Source: CAZTVF01 sp964616985
Lineage (GTDB): Bacteria > Planctomycetota > Phycisphaerae > SM23-33
Assembly: GCA_964616985.1 (NCBI GenBank)
Contig: CAZTVF010000006.1
Span: forward strand, 1 to 64,000
Length of the DNA stretch: 64,000 nt
Direction of reading: 5' to 3'
Below the pieces are notes generated by a model, which saw only the letters and a program-made list of their open reading frames with translations, was not told the origin of the DNA and did not search any database. Every line of letters starts with the position of its first letter. The stretch's first letter is position 1. The position numbers and the translations under genes are program-made. This document shows positions 18,374-26,761 of the stretch, in pieces.

Positions 18374-19683
18374 TTGCCGACGATGTTGGCTTCTTCGAGC
18401 ACCACGCCCATCGCTTCGCCCGCTGCGAAGATGCTGCCGCCGGACTTGAAGTTGTAGCTCTGGATCGTGCCGGTGAGGTTGAAGGGCGCGCCCTTGACAA
18501 GCTTGGCGACGAGGTTCTTCGCCTTTTCAGACATTGTGGCGGTCACGGTGAGTCCGCCCGCAGACTCGGCGGTGACGACATAAGTATTGGCGTCAGACGC
18601 CTCCACGGCATCGATAAGCTTCACTCTCCAGGTCACCTTAACGCCGATGACCTTGACCGCCTTCTCGGGGTCCGCAAGGCTCTCGTCGTACTTCTTGAGT
18701 TCCTCTTCCTGGCGAATGGAGTTCCACGTATTCCACTCCCGTTTCTCCCTGGGATCTTTCATCGCATTGGCGACATGCGCCGCGAGGTTCTCCGGCGATG
18801 CGAAAGGGTTGCCCACCGGGGTGGCGGGAACTCGCACTCCCTCCCGCTCCGGCAGTGCGGACGGCTTGGGCTTGGATGGGACTGCGGCGGGTTCCGGAAC
18901 CGCGCCCGGGTTGCAGCGAGAACAGCCCGCCTTCTTCGTGCCGTTGCACGTAGCGCACACGCCGATGCGGCCGCTGCCGCCGCATTCGGGGCACTTCACC
19001 TGTCCCTTCTCATAGCCGCCTATGCATATGGGACACACCCAGCCATATCCGGACCCACTGCACGACGTGCAGGTCTTGCGATCATAGTATTTCTGACTGG
19101 GATTCAGCTTGTAGTCGATGTAGCCGGTGGCGTTGCAGGTGGGGCAGGGGTTGCGGCGGTAGGCGCCTTTGCAGGTCGCGCAGACGATCTTGCCCTTGCC
19201 GCGGCAGACTTCGCACCGGGCTTTGCCCGTTCGGTCGCATGTCTCGCACAGGACCGAGCCGGAATTCCGGCAAATCGGGCATTCCTTGGCGTCCGCCGCG
19301 GGGGCTGCCGTGGGCGCCGCGTTGCCTGCGGCTGGCTTTCCCAGCTTCCGCAGGGCGTAGTTCTTCCGGGCCATCAGCAGCGATTTCTCGATCCCCACCG
19401 CTCGTGGGATCTGTGCGTCGTAGAGCTTGATCGCCTGTTCGTAATCGCCGGTCGAGGTGGCATTCTCCGCCTTGTTGAACTCTTCATGGTTGGACCACAG
19501 GATTCGCGTCACCTTGTCCATGGCCTTGCGCACGGTCTGGCCGCCGGCCTCGAACGTGAGTTCGGTATCGGTTCCGGAAATGACCGAAACATCCTTGAAG
19601 ACCAAGGTGTTAATGGTGACCTCGTCCGCGGCCAGAACAGAGCCCAAGAGCACCAGCGTCAATCCGAGGAAGAAATGTTTCAC
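18370..19683 (-). CDS. Secreted CxxC-rich protein with DnaJ-type zinc-binding repeats
   Basis: A 437-residue protein. A signal peptide (GTG start, MKHFFLGLTLVLLGSVLAA) precedes a small beta domain and a helical hairpin (residues 70-115). The centre (about 135-265) holds ten CxxC motifs, several as C-x-x-C-x-G-x-G like the DnaJ zinc fingers: CPIC, CETC, CEVC, CATC, CPTC, CTSC, CPIC, CPEC, CATC, CSRC. The C-terminal ~150 residues have no family I recognise. No J domain is present, so this is not DnaJ. Zinc or redox-active cysteines outside the cytoplasm are possible. It ends by overlapping the convergent glycosidase-like gene. Confidence 0.75.
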   Translation of the reverse strand: MKHFFLGLTLVLLGSVLAADEVTINTLVFKDVSVISGTDTELTFEAGGQTVRKAMDKVTRILWSNHEEFNKAENATSTGDYEQAIKLYDAQIPRAVGIEKSLLMARKNYALRKLGKPAAGNAAPTAAPAADAKECPICRNSGSVLCETCDRTGKARCEVCRGKGKIVCATCKGAYRRNPCPTCNATGYIDYKLNPSQKYYDRKTCTSCSGSGYGWVCPICIGGYEKGQVKCPECGGSGRIGVCATCNGTKKAGCSRCNPGAVPEPAAVPSKPKPSALPEREGVRVPATPVGNPFASPENLAAHVANAMKDPREKREWNTWNSIRQEEELKKYDESLADPEKAVKVIGVKVTWRVKLIDAVEASDANTYVVTAESAGGLTVTATMSEKAKNLVAKLVKGAPFNLTGTIQSYNFKSGGSIFAAGEAMGVVLEEANIVGN

Positions 19684-19788
19684 CCGCTTACCCTTTCGTG
19701 GGTGAAATTACATCGCTTCACGGGAATTGGCTACAGGAAACCGCTCATACGTGTTTTTTGCCCGCATGTATACGTTCGTGAGGCCGTC

Positions 19789-19794
19789 TATAAT
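19789..19794 (+). promoter_or_regulatory. Candidate -10 element (TATAAT) for the lipoprotein gene
   Basis: A consensus TATAAT lies 31 bases before the lipoprotein ATG at 19826. No good TTGACA-like box is found at the right distance, so it is a partial match. Confidence 0.4.
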
Positions 19795-19825
19795 GGCTCA
19801 GGGAACAACGGGGAAGGAGATCCAC

Positions 19826-20146
19826 ATGAAAGCTCGTCACACGCTGTTACTGATGGCCGTAGCCTTGGCATCCGGCATGGTCATCGCGGGTTGTCAGCGA
19901 TCGCTGGTCAACCAAGTCAGCAAGGAGAACTACGACAAGATCCACAACGACATGACGATCGCCGAGGTCAAGCAGGTCCTGGGGGAGCCGACGGAGACCA
20001 ACACCGGGGCATCCAGTTTCCTGGGCATCGATGTCTCGGGCACGACGATGAAGTGGCGCAGCGGCCAGAACCTCATCACCGTGGGCTTCGTCAATGACAA
20101 GGTGATCCGCAAGGATTTCAGCCAGGTCGATCCCAACAGCCGCTAG
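19826..20146 (+). CDS. Small BamE/SmpA-like lipoprotein
   Basis: A 106-residue protein. A lipoprotein signal (MKARHTLLLMAVALASGMVIAGC) has the lipobox I-A-G-C. The mature part contains YDKIHNDMTIAEVKQVLGEPTE and then MKWRSG and ITVGFVNDKVIRK. This is the SmpA/OmlA/BamE layout: an 'M-T-x-x-E-V-x-x-x-L-G-x-P' helix, then strands. BamE itself belongs to the outer-membrane assembly complex, but many bacteria carry unrelated lipoproteins with this fold. The start at 19826 follows GGGAAGGAG; the frame continues upstream to 19727 without signal-like sequence. Confidence 0.8.
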   Translation: MKARHTLLLMAVALASGMVIAGCQRSLVNQVSKENYDKIHNDMTIAEVKQVLGEPTETNTGASSFLGIDVSGTTMKWRSGQNLITVGFVNDKVIRKDFSQVDPNSR

Positions 20147-20375
20147 CGAGATTGCGTTTTGATCTTGCACGGGTGACGAAGGCTCCCTGGCACAGGCTGG
20201 AGAAACCTGTGTTACAGGGCCCGCGAACGTCATGCTGCGACGTGCCAGGGCACCCTATTGCGGCAGCGTCCTGTGCAGCCGTCGTTGCCTCAGACTAGGG
20301 CCGCGTGCTTGCGGCAACATGGGGGATGACCCATGCGGTCTAAGGCGGTGGGAGCGGCAAAGGCGGGAGAATGTG

Positions 20376-20410
20376 AAAAAGGGTGACGGTCCTGTTGGGC
20401 CGCCACCCTT
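20376..20410 (-). terminator. Terminator downstream of the HtrA protease gene
   Basis: Minus-strand hairpin AAGGGTGGCGG ... CCGTCACCCTT (one mismatch in 11 bp, 10-nt loop) followed by TTTTTC, about 20 bases past the stop codon at 20430. The rest of the gap between 20147 and 20429 holds nothing I recognise. Confidence 0.75.
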
Positions 20411-20429
20411 GATGTCGCAGGAAGGATGA

Positions 20430-22001
20430 TTACTTCTTCTCGACGCCCTCTTGTGTGCTGGGGGCGGTGGAAGACTGTTCCGAGGGGGCGATGAGGAACA
20501 CGAAGCGGGCGCCGCCGCTGGCGTCGGTGACGCGCAGACGCAGGCCGTCCGACGCCTCCTTCGCCGCCAGCGCCTGCTGGAATTCCTCCGCCGTGGTCAC
20601 AGCCTTGTCCGACACGCTGGTGATGATCTGCCCCTCGCGGAGGCCCTGGTTGTCGGCCGCACTGCCAGCCGTGATCGTCGTGATCACCACGCCGGTGGGG
20701 GCGGTCTTGTAGCCGTACTGCTGCGCGAGCTCCTTGGACGGGGTCGCCACTTCGAGGCCGAACTTCTCGGACATCGTCGGCGCGGGCGTATCGGGCTTGC
20801 CTGCAGCCAACGCGCCCGGCTGGCTGCCGATCGTGACATTGACGGTCATCTTCTTACCATCGCGCCAAAGGTCGATGGGGGTGGTCTGTCCCGGCTGAAT
20901 CGCGGCGACGGCCATGCGAAGCTCGTTCACGCTTTCCACGGCCTTGCCGTCGACGGCGACCAGGAAGTCGCCTTCCTTGATGCCCGCCTTGGCCGCGGCC
21001 GAATCCGGCGTCACCCCGCTGACCAGGGCGCCCTTGGTGTCGGGCAGATTGAAGCTCTTGGCCAGGCCCTCATCGACGGGCTGGATCATCACGCCGATGA
21101 AGCCGCGGGTGACTTTGCCCTTCTCCACCAGCTGCGCCATGATGTTCTTGACCATGTTGGAGGGGATCGCGAATCCGATGCCCTCGTTGCCGCCGTTGGC
21201 CGAGATGATGGCCGTGTTGATGCCGATCACCTCCCCGGCCATGCTCACCAGCGGGCCGCCGCTGTTGCCATGGTTGATGGCCGCGTCGGTCTGCAGGAAG
21301 TTCTGGTACGAGCCCGCCTGGCCGGTCGTCCTGCCGGTGGCGGAGATGATGCCGGAGGTCACGGTCTGCTGCAGGCCCTCGGGCGAGCCGATCGCCAGCA
21401 CGAGGTGGCCGACGGCGATCTTGTCGCTGTCGCCCAGGGGGGCGTCGATGAGGTTGTCCGCCTGCACCTTGATGACGGCCAGGTCGGTCTGCGGGTCGGT
21501 GCGGGTCCAGACGGTCTTGAGGACGCGGCCGTCGGCGAGGACGACCTGCGTCTGATCGGCATTGGCGACGACGTGATAGTTGGTCACCACGTAGCCGTTC
21601 TTGGCATCGACGATGACGCCCGAGCCCAGGCCGCGCTGGAAGAACTCGCGCGGGGCCCTGGGGGCGTTGGGCGTGCGGCCCGGCGGGCGGACGCCCGGGG
21701 GAAGTTGGTCGCCGAAGAAGCGTTTGAGGAATTCGTCCATGTCGGGCGAGGATTCGACCTCGATCTTCTTGGCCACGCGGATCTCGACGACCGCGTGCTT
21801 GAGGGTCTTGGCCACCTCGGCAAACAGCGGCGAGAGGCGATCTTCCTTGCTCATCTCGGCCAGCTTGGCGCGGGTGGCATCGTTCTCCGCCTTGGTGATA
21901 GCGTAGGCGATCTTGCCGGCGAACTGCGGCCCGCTGTGGATGACGAAGACGACCATGGCCGAGACCAGGGCGACGATGACGCAGAACTTCCAAGCCTTCA
22001 T
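20430..22001 (-). CDS. HtrA/DegP-type periplasmic serine protease with two PDZ domains
   Basis: A 523-residue protein. An N-terminal membrane anchor or signal (KFCVIVALVSAMVVFVIHSG) is followed by a trypsin-like domain with triad His (VVTNYHVVANAD), Asp (TDLAVIKV) and Ser (INHGNSGGPLV). Two PDZ domains follow (KSFNLPDTKGALVSGV; AQQYGYKTAPTGVVITTI). This is the DegP/DegS/MucD quality-control family acting on misfolded exported proteins. AAGGAG precedes the ATG at 22001; the longer frame to 22037 has no such signal. About 80 residues between the anchor and protease domain are charged and may be extended. Length and domain order match the family. Confidence 0.93.
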   Translation of the reverse strand: MKAWKFCVIVALVSAMVVFVIHSGPQFAGKIAYAITKAENDATRAKLAEMSKEDRLSPLFAEVAKTLKHAVVEIRVAKKIEVESSPDMDEFLKRFFGDQLPPGVRPPGRTPNAPRAPREFFQRGLGSGVIVDAKNGYVVTNYHVVANADQTQVVLADGRVLKTVWTRTDPQTDLAVIKVQADNLIDAPLGDSDKIAVGHLVLAIGSPEGLQQTVTSGIISATGRTTGQAGSYQNFLQTDAAINHGNSGGPLVSMAGEVIGINTAIISANGGNEGIGFAIPSNMVKNIMAQLVEKGKVTRGFIGVMIQPVDEGLAKSFNLPDTKGALVSGVTPDSAAAKAGIKEGDFLVAVDGKAVESVNELRMAVAAIQPGQTTPIDLWRDGKKMTVNVTIGSQPGALAAGKPDTPAPTMSEKFGLEVATPSKELAQQYGYKTAPTGVVITTITAGSAADNQGLREGQIITSVSDKAVTTAEEFQQALAAKEASDGLRLRVTDASGGARFVFLIAPSEQSSTAPSTQEGVEKK

Positions 22002-22120
22002 AGACGTTCTCCTTCTAAACGCCACTCTATACGCCACTCATGGGCGAAAGGTTCAAATATCGGCTCGTTTTGGCACCTATGACAGCCTGCCTGCCTTGGC
22101 TGCCCAGCCCGCATCGGCGC

Positions 22121-22203
22121 CCCCCAACTCGCTTGGGGGCTTCCGCTGGCCCGTAGCCTTCCGGTGCATCCGAGTCGGTGCAACCCCCAAACTCGTTTGG
22201 GGG
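22121..22203. repeat. Two short palindromes of the CCCCCAAAC-type family
   Basis: CCCCCAACTCGCTTGGGGG at 22121-22139 and CCCCCAAACTCGTTTGGGGG at 22184-22203 are near-identical hairpin-forming palindromes with an ACTCG centre. A third copy lies at 42614-42633. Between the two copies GCATCCGAGTCGGTGC is itself partly repeated after the second one. Confidence 0.7.
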
Positions 22204-22245
22204 TGGCACCGACTCGGCACCAACATGGCGCCTTGCAGATCGGCT

Positions 22246-24495
22246 TCAGGCACATCCGGCGGCGTGGAGTTTCACGCGGAGTTCGATCGTTCCTGACTTC
22301 TGCCGGTGGACGACCGCGATGCGATGCTGCACCCGGCCGTCGATGTAGGGCAGTTCATCCACGCGGATATCACAGCCGGCGGGGGCGGTGAGGGTCGCGT
22401 GGCCGCGGCGGCCGGTGAGGGTGATCTCGCTGCCGTGGACGCTCACGTCGCGAAGCGTCTGCCAGTAGAGCTCCACGCCGTCGCCGTCGGCGAGTTCATA
22501 TTCATCGCGGATGACCAGCGTGGTGGGCTCGGGCGATTCCCACGTCCGGTTCCAGCGGCGGTAGAAGGGCTCCCAGCCGGGCGCGAGGTTGATGGTCGCC
22601 CCGAAGCGGCGGTCGTCGCCGCTGCCAGTGGGCTTCACGTCCGCCATCAGCGGGCACTGCGGGGCGGGCCGGGCGGCCAGGCCCGTGGGGATCAGCATGC
22701 TGTGTCGCTCGCACTTCTGCAACAGGCCCGCCAGCGGACTGCTGTAGTCGGTCGTGCCGGGGTCCATCGCGAAGGTCTCGCCCGCAAATTCCAGGACGAA
22801 GCTGCCCTTGTCCTCGTGCGTGTGGCCGGCACCGGCCTTGTTGCCCATGATGAGGATTTTGACCCAGTGGTCGCCGCATCGCCGCGTGGAGGCCATCGCC
22901 CCCATCTGGGGCAGGAAGACGAAAGCGGGCGGCGGCGGGGCGGCAGGGGGAATCTCGCCGTCGAGCTTGCAGGCCAGGATCGTCTCGGGCATGCCGGTCC
23001 GCGCGACACTCTTGCGGTACATCGCCGCCCACTGGCTTTGCGGCAGGGCCGACGCCATCACCGCCAGCGACTCCTGCGAGGTCCGCGGCCCGGCGTCGCA
23101 GATGGCGATGGAATCCTGCTCGTCGTCCGTCGACGCCGTCAGCGCCGCAAAGTCGGCCGTCTTCTTCATCGGCTCGGGAAGCAGGTCCGCCAGCTTCCTG
23201 CCGCGGGCCCGCCCGTAGTAGTACAGCGACGCGCCGCCGCTGTAGCCCACGCACGTGAAATACGTGGGGCCCTCGACGTAGCCGCCGTCGGGCAGGATCG
23301 CGTAGTTGAGGCTCTCGACGAGGTCGGCGAACGCCAGGTCGGTATAGGGCTTCACGCGCGGCCAGTGACGCTCTATCGCCGCGTAGCCCAGGATGCGGCC
23401 GGGCGAGAACCAGGCGAGCTGGTTGCAGTGGAAGATATATTCGTACTTCCACGTGTTGAAGTTGATGACGCCGCTGCCCTGCTCGCCGATGCGGCGGAGG
23501 ATGAAGTCGCGGCCGGCGTCGGTGAAGTACTCGCCGGCGAGGTCCAGCACCATCGCCGTCTCCAGCGTGCACAGCGACTGCACGAAACAGCGGTGGTCGA
23601 AGTTGCCGCCGGGAAAGTGGCAGATCATGCCGTCGTCCCACCGATCGCACATGGCGATGGACATCGCAAAGCGGGCCGCCAGGCGCAGCAGCCGCTTGTC
23701 CTTCGTCAGCAGGCCCGCGACGGCGGCGGCCGGACCGTAGGTGAGCAGCTGGCGGCCATGCTCGCGGGCGCGGCAGTAGCGGGTATCGTTCCAGAAGTTG
23801 ACGAAGTCGCCGATGCGAGTCTCGGGGACGATGGCGGCCGCCTCGGCGGCGGACTTGGTGAAGGGAGTCTGGCCGCGGTCGCGGAGGAACTGCTCGTGGC
23901 GTCGGCGCAGCGGGGCCAGTTCGTCCTTGTCCATCAGCAGGCCCAGGGTCGGCTCGAACGCGGGCTCGAACGACTCATCCTTCAGGTAGGGCTCCCACCG
24001 CGCATCGAACCGCGACCAGTGGGAGAGATGCCTGCCCAGCATGCTTGAGTTCTGCAGGCCGATCCAGTTGAACCAGCCCAGGGCAACGCCCTCGGCGCGG
24101 GCGTCGATCTCGATGGTCAGTTCGTGCAGGCGCGTCGCGCCGCCGAGGTCGAGTTCGTATTCCTGCTTCATCGCCCCGGCCGGCGCGGACTCGAAGCGGC
24201 ACTCGCCGCGATCGGTTCGCGCGATCAGCCGCGCCACAGCGCCCGCCGGCGGCATGGCCGAGACGAGCAGCTTGTCGTAGCCTTCCACGCTGATGTCGTA
24301 AACGCGCGACATGGCCAGGGCCGGGCCGCTGACGGGGCGGCGGGCCCATTCGAAGTTCACCCAGCACCAGTTCTGCCACACCCGCATGCCGTGACTGTCG
24401 CCGGGCCGCACCTTCCACTGACGCAGGCCGCTGAGTTGCCCGTCCCAGAACGGATCGATAATCGCCTCGGCCATGTTGATCGGCGTTGTCGCCAT
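22246..24495 (-). CDS. Heparinase II/III-like polysaccharide lyase family protein
   Basis: A 749-residue protein with no signal peptide. The N-terminal ~100 residues look like a carbohydrate-binding beta-sandwich. An alpha/alpha-toroid with Trp/Tyr-rich segments follows (WKYEYIFHCNQLAWFSPG, YFTCVGYSGGASLYYYGRARG), then a beta-domain with GAGHTHEDKGSFVLEFAGE, the heparinase II/III-type conserved motif in which the His and surrounding residues line the active site. The family cleaves uronic-acid polysaccharides (heparin, alginate, others) or is inactive. The start at 24495 follows GAGGTG; the frame runs open further upstream only through a dispersed repeat. Substrate is not deducible. Confidence 0.78.
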   Translation of the reverse strand: MATTPINMAEAIIDPFWDGQLSGLRQWKVRPGDSHGMRVWQNWCWVNFEWARRPVSGPALAMSRVYDISVEGYDKLLVSAMPPAGAVARLIARTDRGECRFESAPAGAMKQEYELDLGGATRLHELTIEIDARAEGVALGWFNWIGLQNSSMLGRHLSHWSRFDARWEPYLKDESFEPAFEPTLGLLMDKDELAPLRRRHEQFLRDRGQTPFTKSAAEAAAIVPETRIGDFVNFWNDTRYCRAREHGRQLLTYGPAAAVAGLLTKDKRLLRLAARFAMSIAMCDRWDDGMICHFPGGNFDHRCFVQSLCTLETAMVLDLAGEYFTDAGRDFILRRIGEQGSGVINFNTWKYEYIFHCNQLAWFSPGRILGYAAIERHWPRVKPYTDLAFADLVESLNYAILPDGGYVEGPTYFTCVGYSGGASLYYYGRARGRKLADLLPEPMKKTADFAALTASTDDEQDSIAICDAGPRTSQESLAVMASALPQSQWAAMYRKSVARTGMPETILACKLDGEIPPAAPPPPAFVFLPQMGAMASTRRCGDHWVKILIMGNKAGAGHTHEDKGSFVLEFAGETFAMDPGTTDYSSPLAGLLQKCERHSMLIPTGLAARPAPQCPLMADVKPTGSGDDRRFGATINLAPGWEPFYRRWNRTWESPEPTTLVIRDEYELADGDGVELYWQTLRDVSVHGSEITLTGRRGHATLTAPAGCDIRVDELPYIDGRVQHRIAVVHRQKSGTIELRVKLHAAGCA

Positions 24496-24601
24496 GTCGC
24501 ACCTCATTGTTGCGGCGGATGGTACAAGGAGCACCCCTATGAAACAAGGTGGAGGTGTGGTTCGTGGAGGCGTGGTCGCTAGAGGGTAGGCCGGTACGCT
24601 T

Positions 24602-24714
24602 GGTGGCGGCTTGCCGTTCGGCGCCTGTAGAAGCTCCGTGGCGTCCCCCGGCTTTGACAGCGCCGAACGGCAAGCCGCCGCCAAAGCTTTACTCTCAGAT
24701 TCAATGGTGAAGGA
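24602..24714 (+). repeat. Dispersed palindromic element, copy 2
   Basis: Arms from 24604 and to 24682, centre in the opposite orientation to copy 1 (CTGTAGAAG ... GGCGTC), then ACTCTCAGATTCAATGGTGA. The flank after it (CCATCACCATCAGATATGCG) resembles the flank before copy 1, so the conserved unit may be longer than the hairpin. Confidence 0.85.
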
Positions 24715-24783
24715 CCAAGAGCAGTCCATCACCATCAGATATGCGAGTGCGCCCAGCGGCGTCAGTGGCGTGCAGAGAGGACG

Positions 24784-25749
24784 TTACTTGCGGCGACGGG
24801 CCAGGGCCAGCCCGCCCAGGGCGAGCAGCGTCAGCGTCGCCGGCTCGGGCACGGGGGTCATGCCGGCCAGCGAGGCCGACGCGCTATTGCTGCTGGCCTT
24901 CGTCGCCGGCAGGTTGGCGTCCAGGCCGGCGATGATGCTGTCGATCCAGCTGTTGAAGACGGAGACGCGGACGTGGCCGGAGATGTCGCCATAGTCGGCG
25001 TCGACCTTGCCGTCTTTGGCAGCGATGAACGAGTTGACGCCAGCCAGCAGGCCGTTGATGAACACGCCGCCGCCGCTGTCGCCGGGGGCAATGAGGTACT
25101 CGAGGTTCAGGGCATTGCGGTCGCCCAACTGGTTGTCCTGCATCGCCAGGCGGCTGGTGGGGTTGTCGAAGTCGCTCACGAACAGGCGGGCCGAGGCGGC
25201 CGAACCGCCGTAGTAGGCATCGATCACGTTCTGGCCCGCGCGTTTCTGCCCGTCGTAATACGTCGCGCCCGTCAGGCCCGTGCCCGTCATTCCGAAGCCG
25301 ACGGCCGTGCCCACTTTGCCGACTTCCTTCTTGTCTGCGTAACGCTTGGCCGGGGCCACGCCGGTCACCGGCGCGTTGAGGTGCACCAGGCCCAGGTCGT
25401 AGCCCGACAGCAGGTTGCCGTTCCAGCCCGGATTCGCCAGCCAGTTCGAGCCCACATATTGCGTCCCGTTGACGGTGAAGGTCATGGTCTGGGCTTTGTC
25501 GACCACGTGCCCGGCCGTCAGCACCCAGTCGGGGGCGATGAGCGTGCCCGAGCCGACATAGGAGCCCGCGGAGGTGGTGAAGTCCAGGCGACCGACGCCT
25601 GCGTAGGCGGCTGCGGCCCCCAGGCCCAGATAGGCCTGCTGCGGCTGGTCGCTGCGGATGGTACCCGCCTGGCCGGTGGAGGAGAAGGTCATGACGACGG
25701 CAACCAACGCCGCTGCCCCGACGAGTCTCCGAGATACTGTGTTCCTCAT
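24784..25749 (-). CDS. PEP-CTERM trypsin-like serine protease
   Basis: A 321-residue exported protein with a signal peptide (RRLVGAAALVAVVMTFSSTGQA), a trypsin-like domain and a C-terminal VPEPATLTLLALGGLALARRRK sorting tag. The triad is visible: His in VLTAGHVVD, Asp in YDLGLVHLN, Ser in APGDSGGGVF. GGAGG precedes the ATG at 25749, which also places the signal peptide at the N-terminus. It is probably secreted and tethered; substrate unknown. Confidence 0.9.
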   Translation of the reverse strand: MRNTVSRRLVGAAALVAVVMTFSSTGQAGTIRSDQPQQAYLGLGAAAAYAGVGRLDFTTSAGSYVGSGTLIAPDWVLTAGHVVDKAQTMTFTVNGTQYVGSNWLANPGWNGNLLSGYDLGLVHLNAPVTGVAPAKRYADKKEVGKVGTAVGFGMTGTGLTGATYYDGQKRAGQNVIDAYYGGSAASARLFVSDFDNPTSRLAMQDNQLGDRNALNLEYLIAPGDSGGGVFINGLLAGVNSFIAAKDGKVDADYGDISGHVRVSVFNSWIDSIIAGLDANLPATKASSNSASASLAGMTPVPEPATLTLLALGGLALARRRK

Positions 25750-25915
25750 GCACGGCCTCCGGTCACTCCGCGACCAATAGATACCGCAAGCGGGTCGCCT
25801 GTACGGATCATGGGCGGAGATGCATCTTTTGGATGATATTTTACCCCGAATCCGCCCATTGTCAATAACAAAGGCGGAATGGATGCTGATGCGTGGATCG
25901 ATGTAAGTTGCGAAC

Positions 25916-26761
25916 CTAGTCGAACTTACCATCGATGATCTGGCGGATGAAGTTGGCCAGCCCGTCGGCCGCCACGTATCTCGCAGCCGCCAGGACGCTG
26001 GGGGGGCTGTGGGGGAATGCCGCCCCCAAGCCGGCTCCGGCGAGCATGGGGATGTCGTTCACGTCATCGCCGATGGCGGCGATGGCCGAGGCGGGCACCT
26101 TGTGCGACTGCGCGACGTAGGTGATGGCCTTGAACTTATCGGCGGCGGGGGCGTGGGCCTCCACGATCATTACGCCGTAGTTCGGCGCCAGGATGCTGTG
26201 GATATTGAGCCGACCGGCGAACCGCCGGCGGAGCAGCTCGGCCAGGCCGGCGGCGGCGGGGGCCGCGTCGGTGACCGCGTTGATCCGCAGCAGGGGCGGG
26301 ACAGAGGCATCGGCCAGCGACCCCACCTGCCGCATGTTGACGTCCATCTTGGCGAACCAGAGTTTCTTGGCGGCCTCGGCGTCGGCGGCGGGGGCGAAGA
26401 AGTAGTCGACGCCGTACCGCCAACTGTCCACGAAGGCCAGGGCCGAGTAGCCCGCCTCCGACAGCGCCAGGGCGAACTCCTCGGCCACTGCGGGCGCGAT
26501 GGTGCGGTGGTAGAGCGTCCTGCCGGTGTCGGGCTCACACACCATCGCGCCGCCCGCGACGACCATGGGCTCGTAGGGCGCCGTCAGCGGCAGCTGGCGC
26601 CAGACCGGGAGCGACTCGGCCAGCGAGCGGCCGGTGGCCAGGCAAACGCGAAGGCCCGCCTGCTGGGCGGCTGCGATCGCCGCGCGCGTGTCGTCGGGCA
26701 CAAGTTGGTCGGCTCCGATCAGGGTTCCATCGATATCGATCGCCAGGAGTTTGTACTTCAT
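25916..26761 (-). CDS. HAD-superfamily hydrolase, Cof type
   Basis: A 281-residue cytoplasmic phosphatase. Motif I is LLAIDIDGTL (nucleophile Asp, second Asp two residues on), motif II/III includes CLATGRS and a Lys, and motif IV is AIGDDVNDIPML. The C2B cap and length match Cof/YidA sugar-phosphate phosphatases. Its ATG shares the A of the previous gene's stop (TGATG), so it is translated with the sialate O-acetylesterase upstream. A sugar phosphate substrate is inferred. Confidence 0.88.
   Translation of the reverse strand: MKYKLLAIDIDGTLIGADQLVPDDTRAAIAAAQQAGLRVCLATGRSLAESLPVWRQLPLTAPYEPMVVAGGAMVCEPDTGRTLYHRTIAPAVAEEFALALSEAGYSALAFVDSWRYGVDYFFAPAADAEAAKKLWFAKMDVNMRQVGSLADASVPPLLRINAVTDAAPAAAGLAELLRRRFAGRLNIHSILAPNYGVMIVEAHAPAADKFKAITYVAQSHKVPASAIAAIGDDVNDIPMLAGAGLGAAFPHSPPSVLAAARYVAADGLANFIRQIIDGKFD

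Noticed and set aside
20147..20375. Possible tRNA or structured RNA between the lipoprotein and htrA genes
   Set aside because: No tRNA signature or T-loop motif is present and no convincing compact structure; only the htrA terminator is supported.
24611..24994. Small proteins containing a repeated SAERQAAAKALL peptide near the palindromic elements
   Set aside because: The same peptide arises from the palindromic element in several places; frames lack ribosome sites and are products of the repeat.
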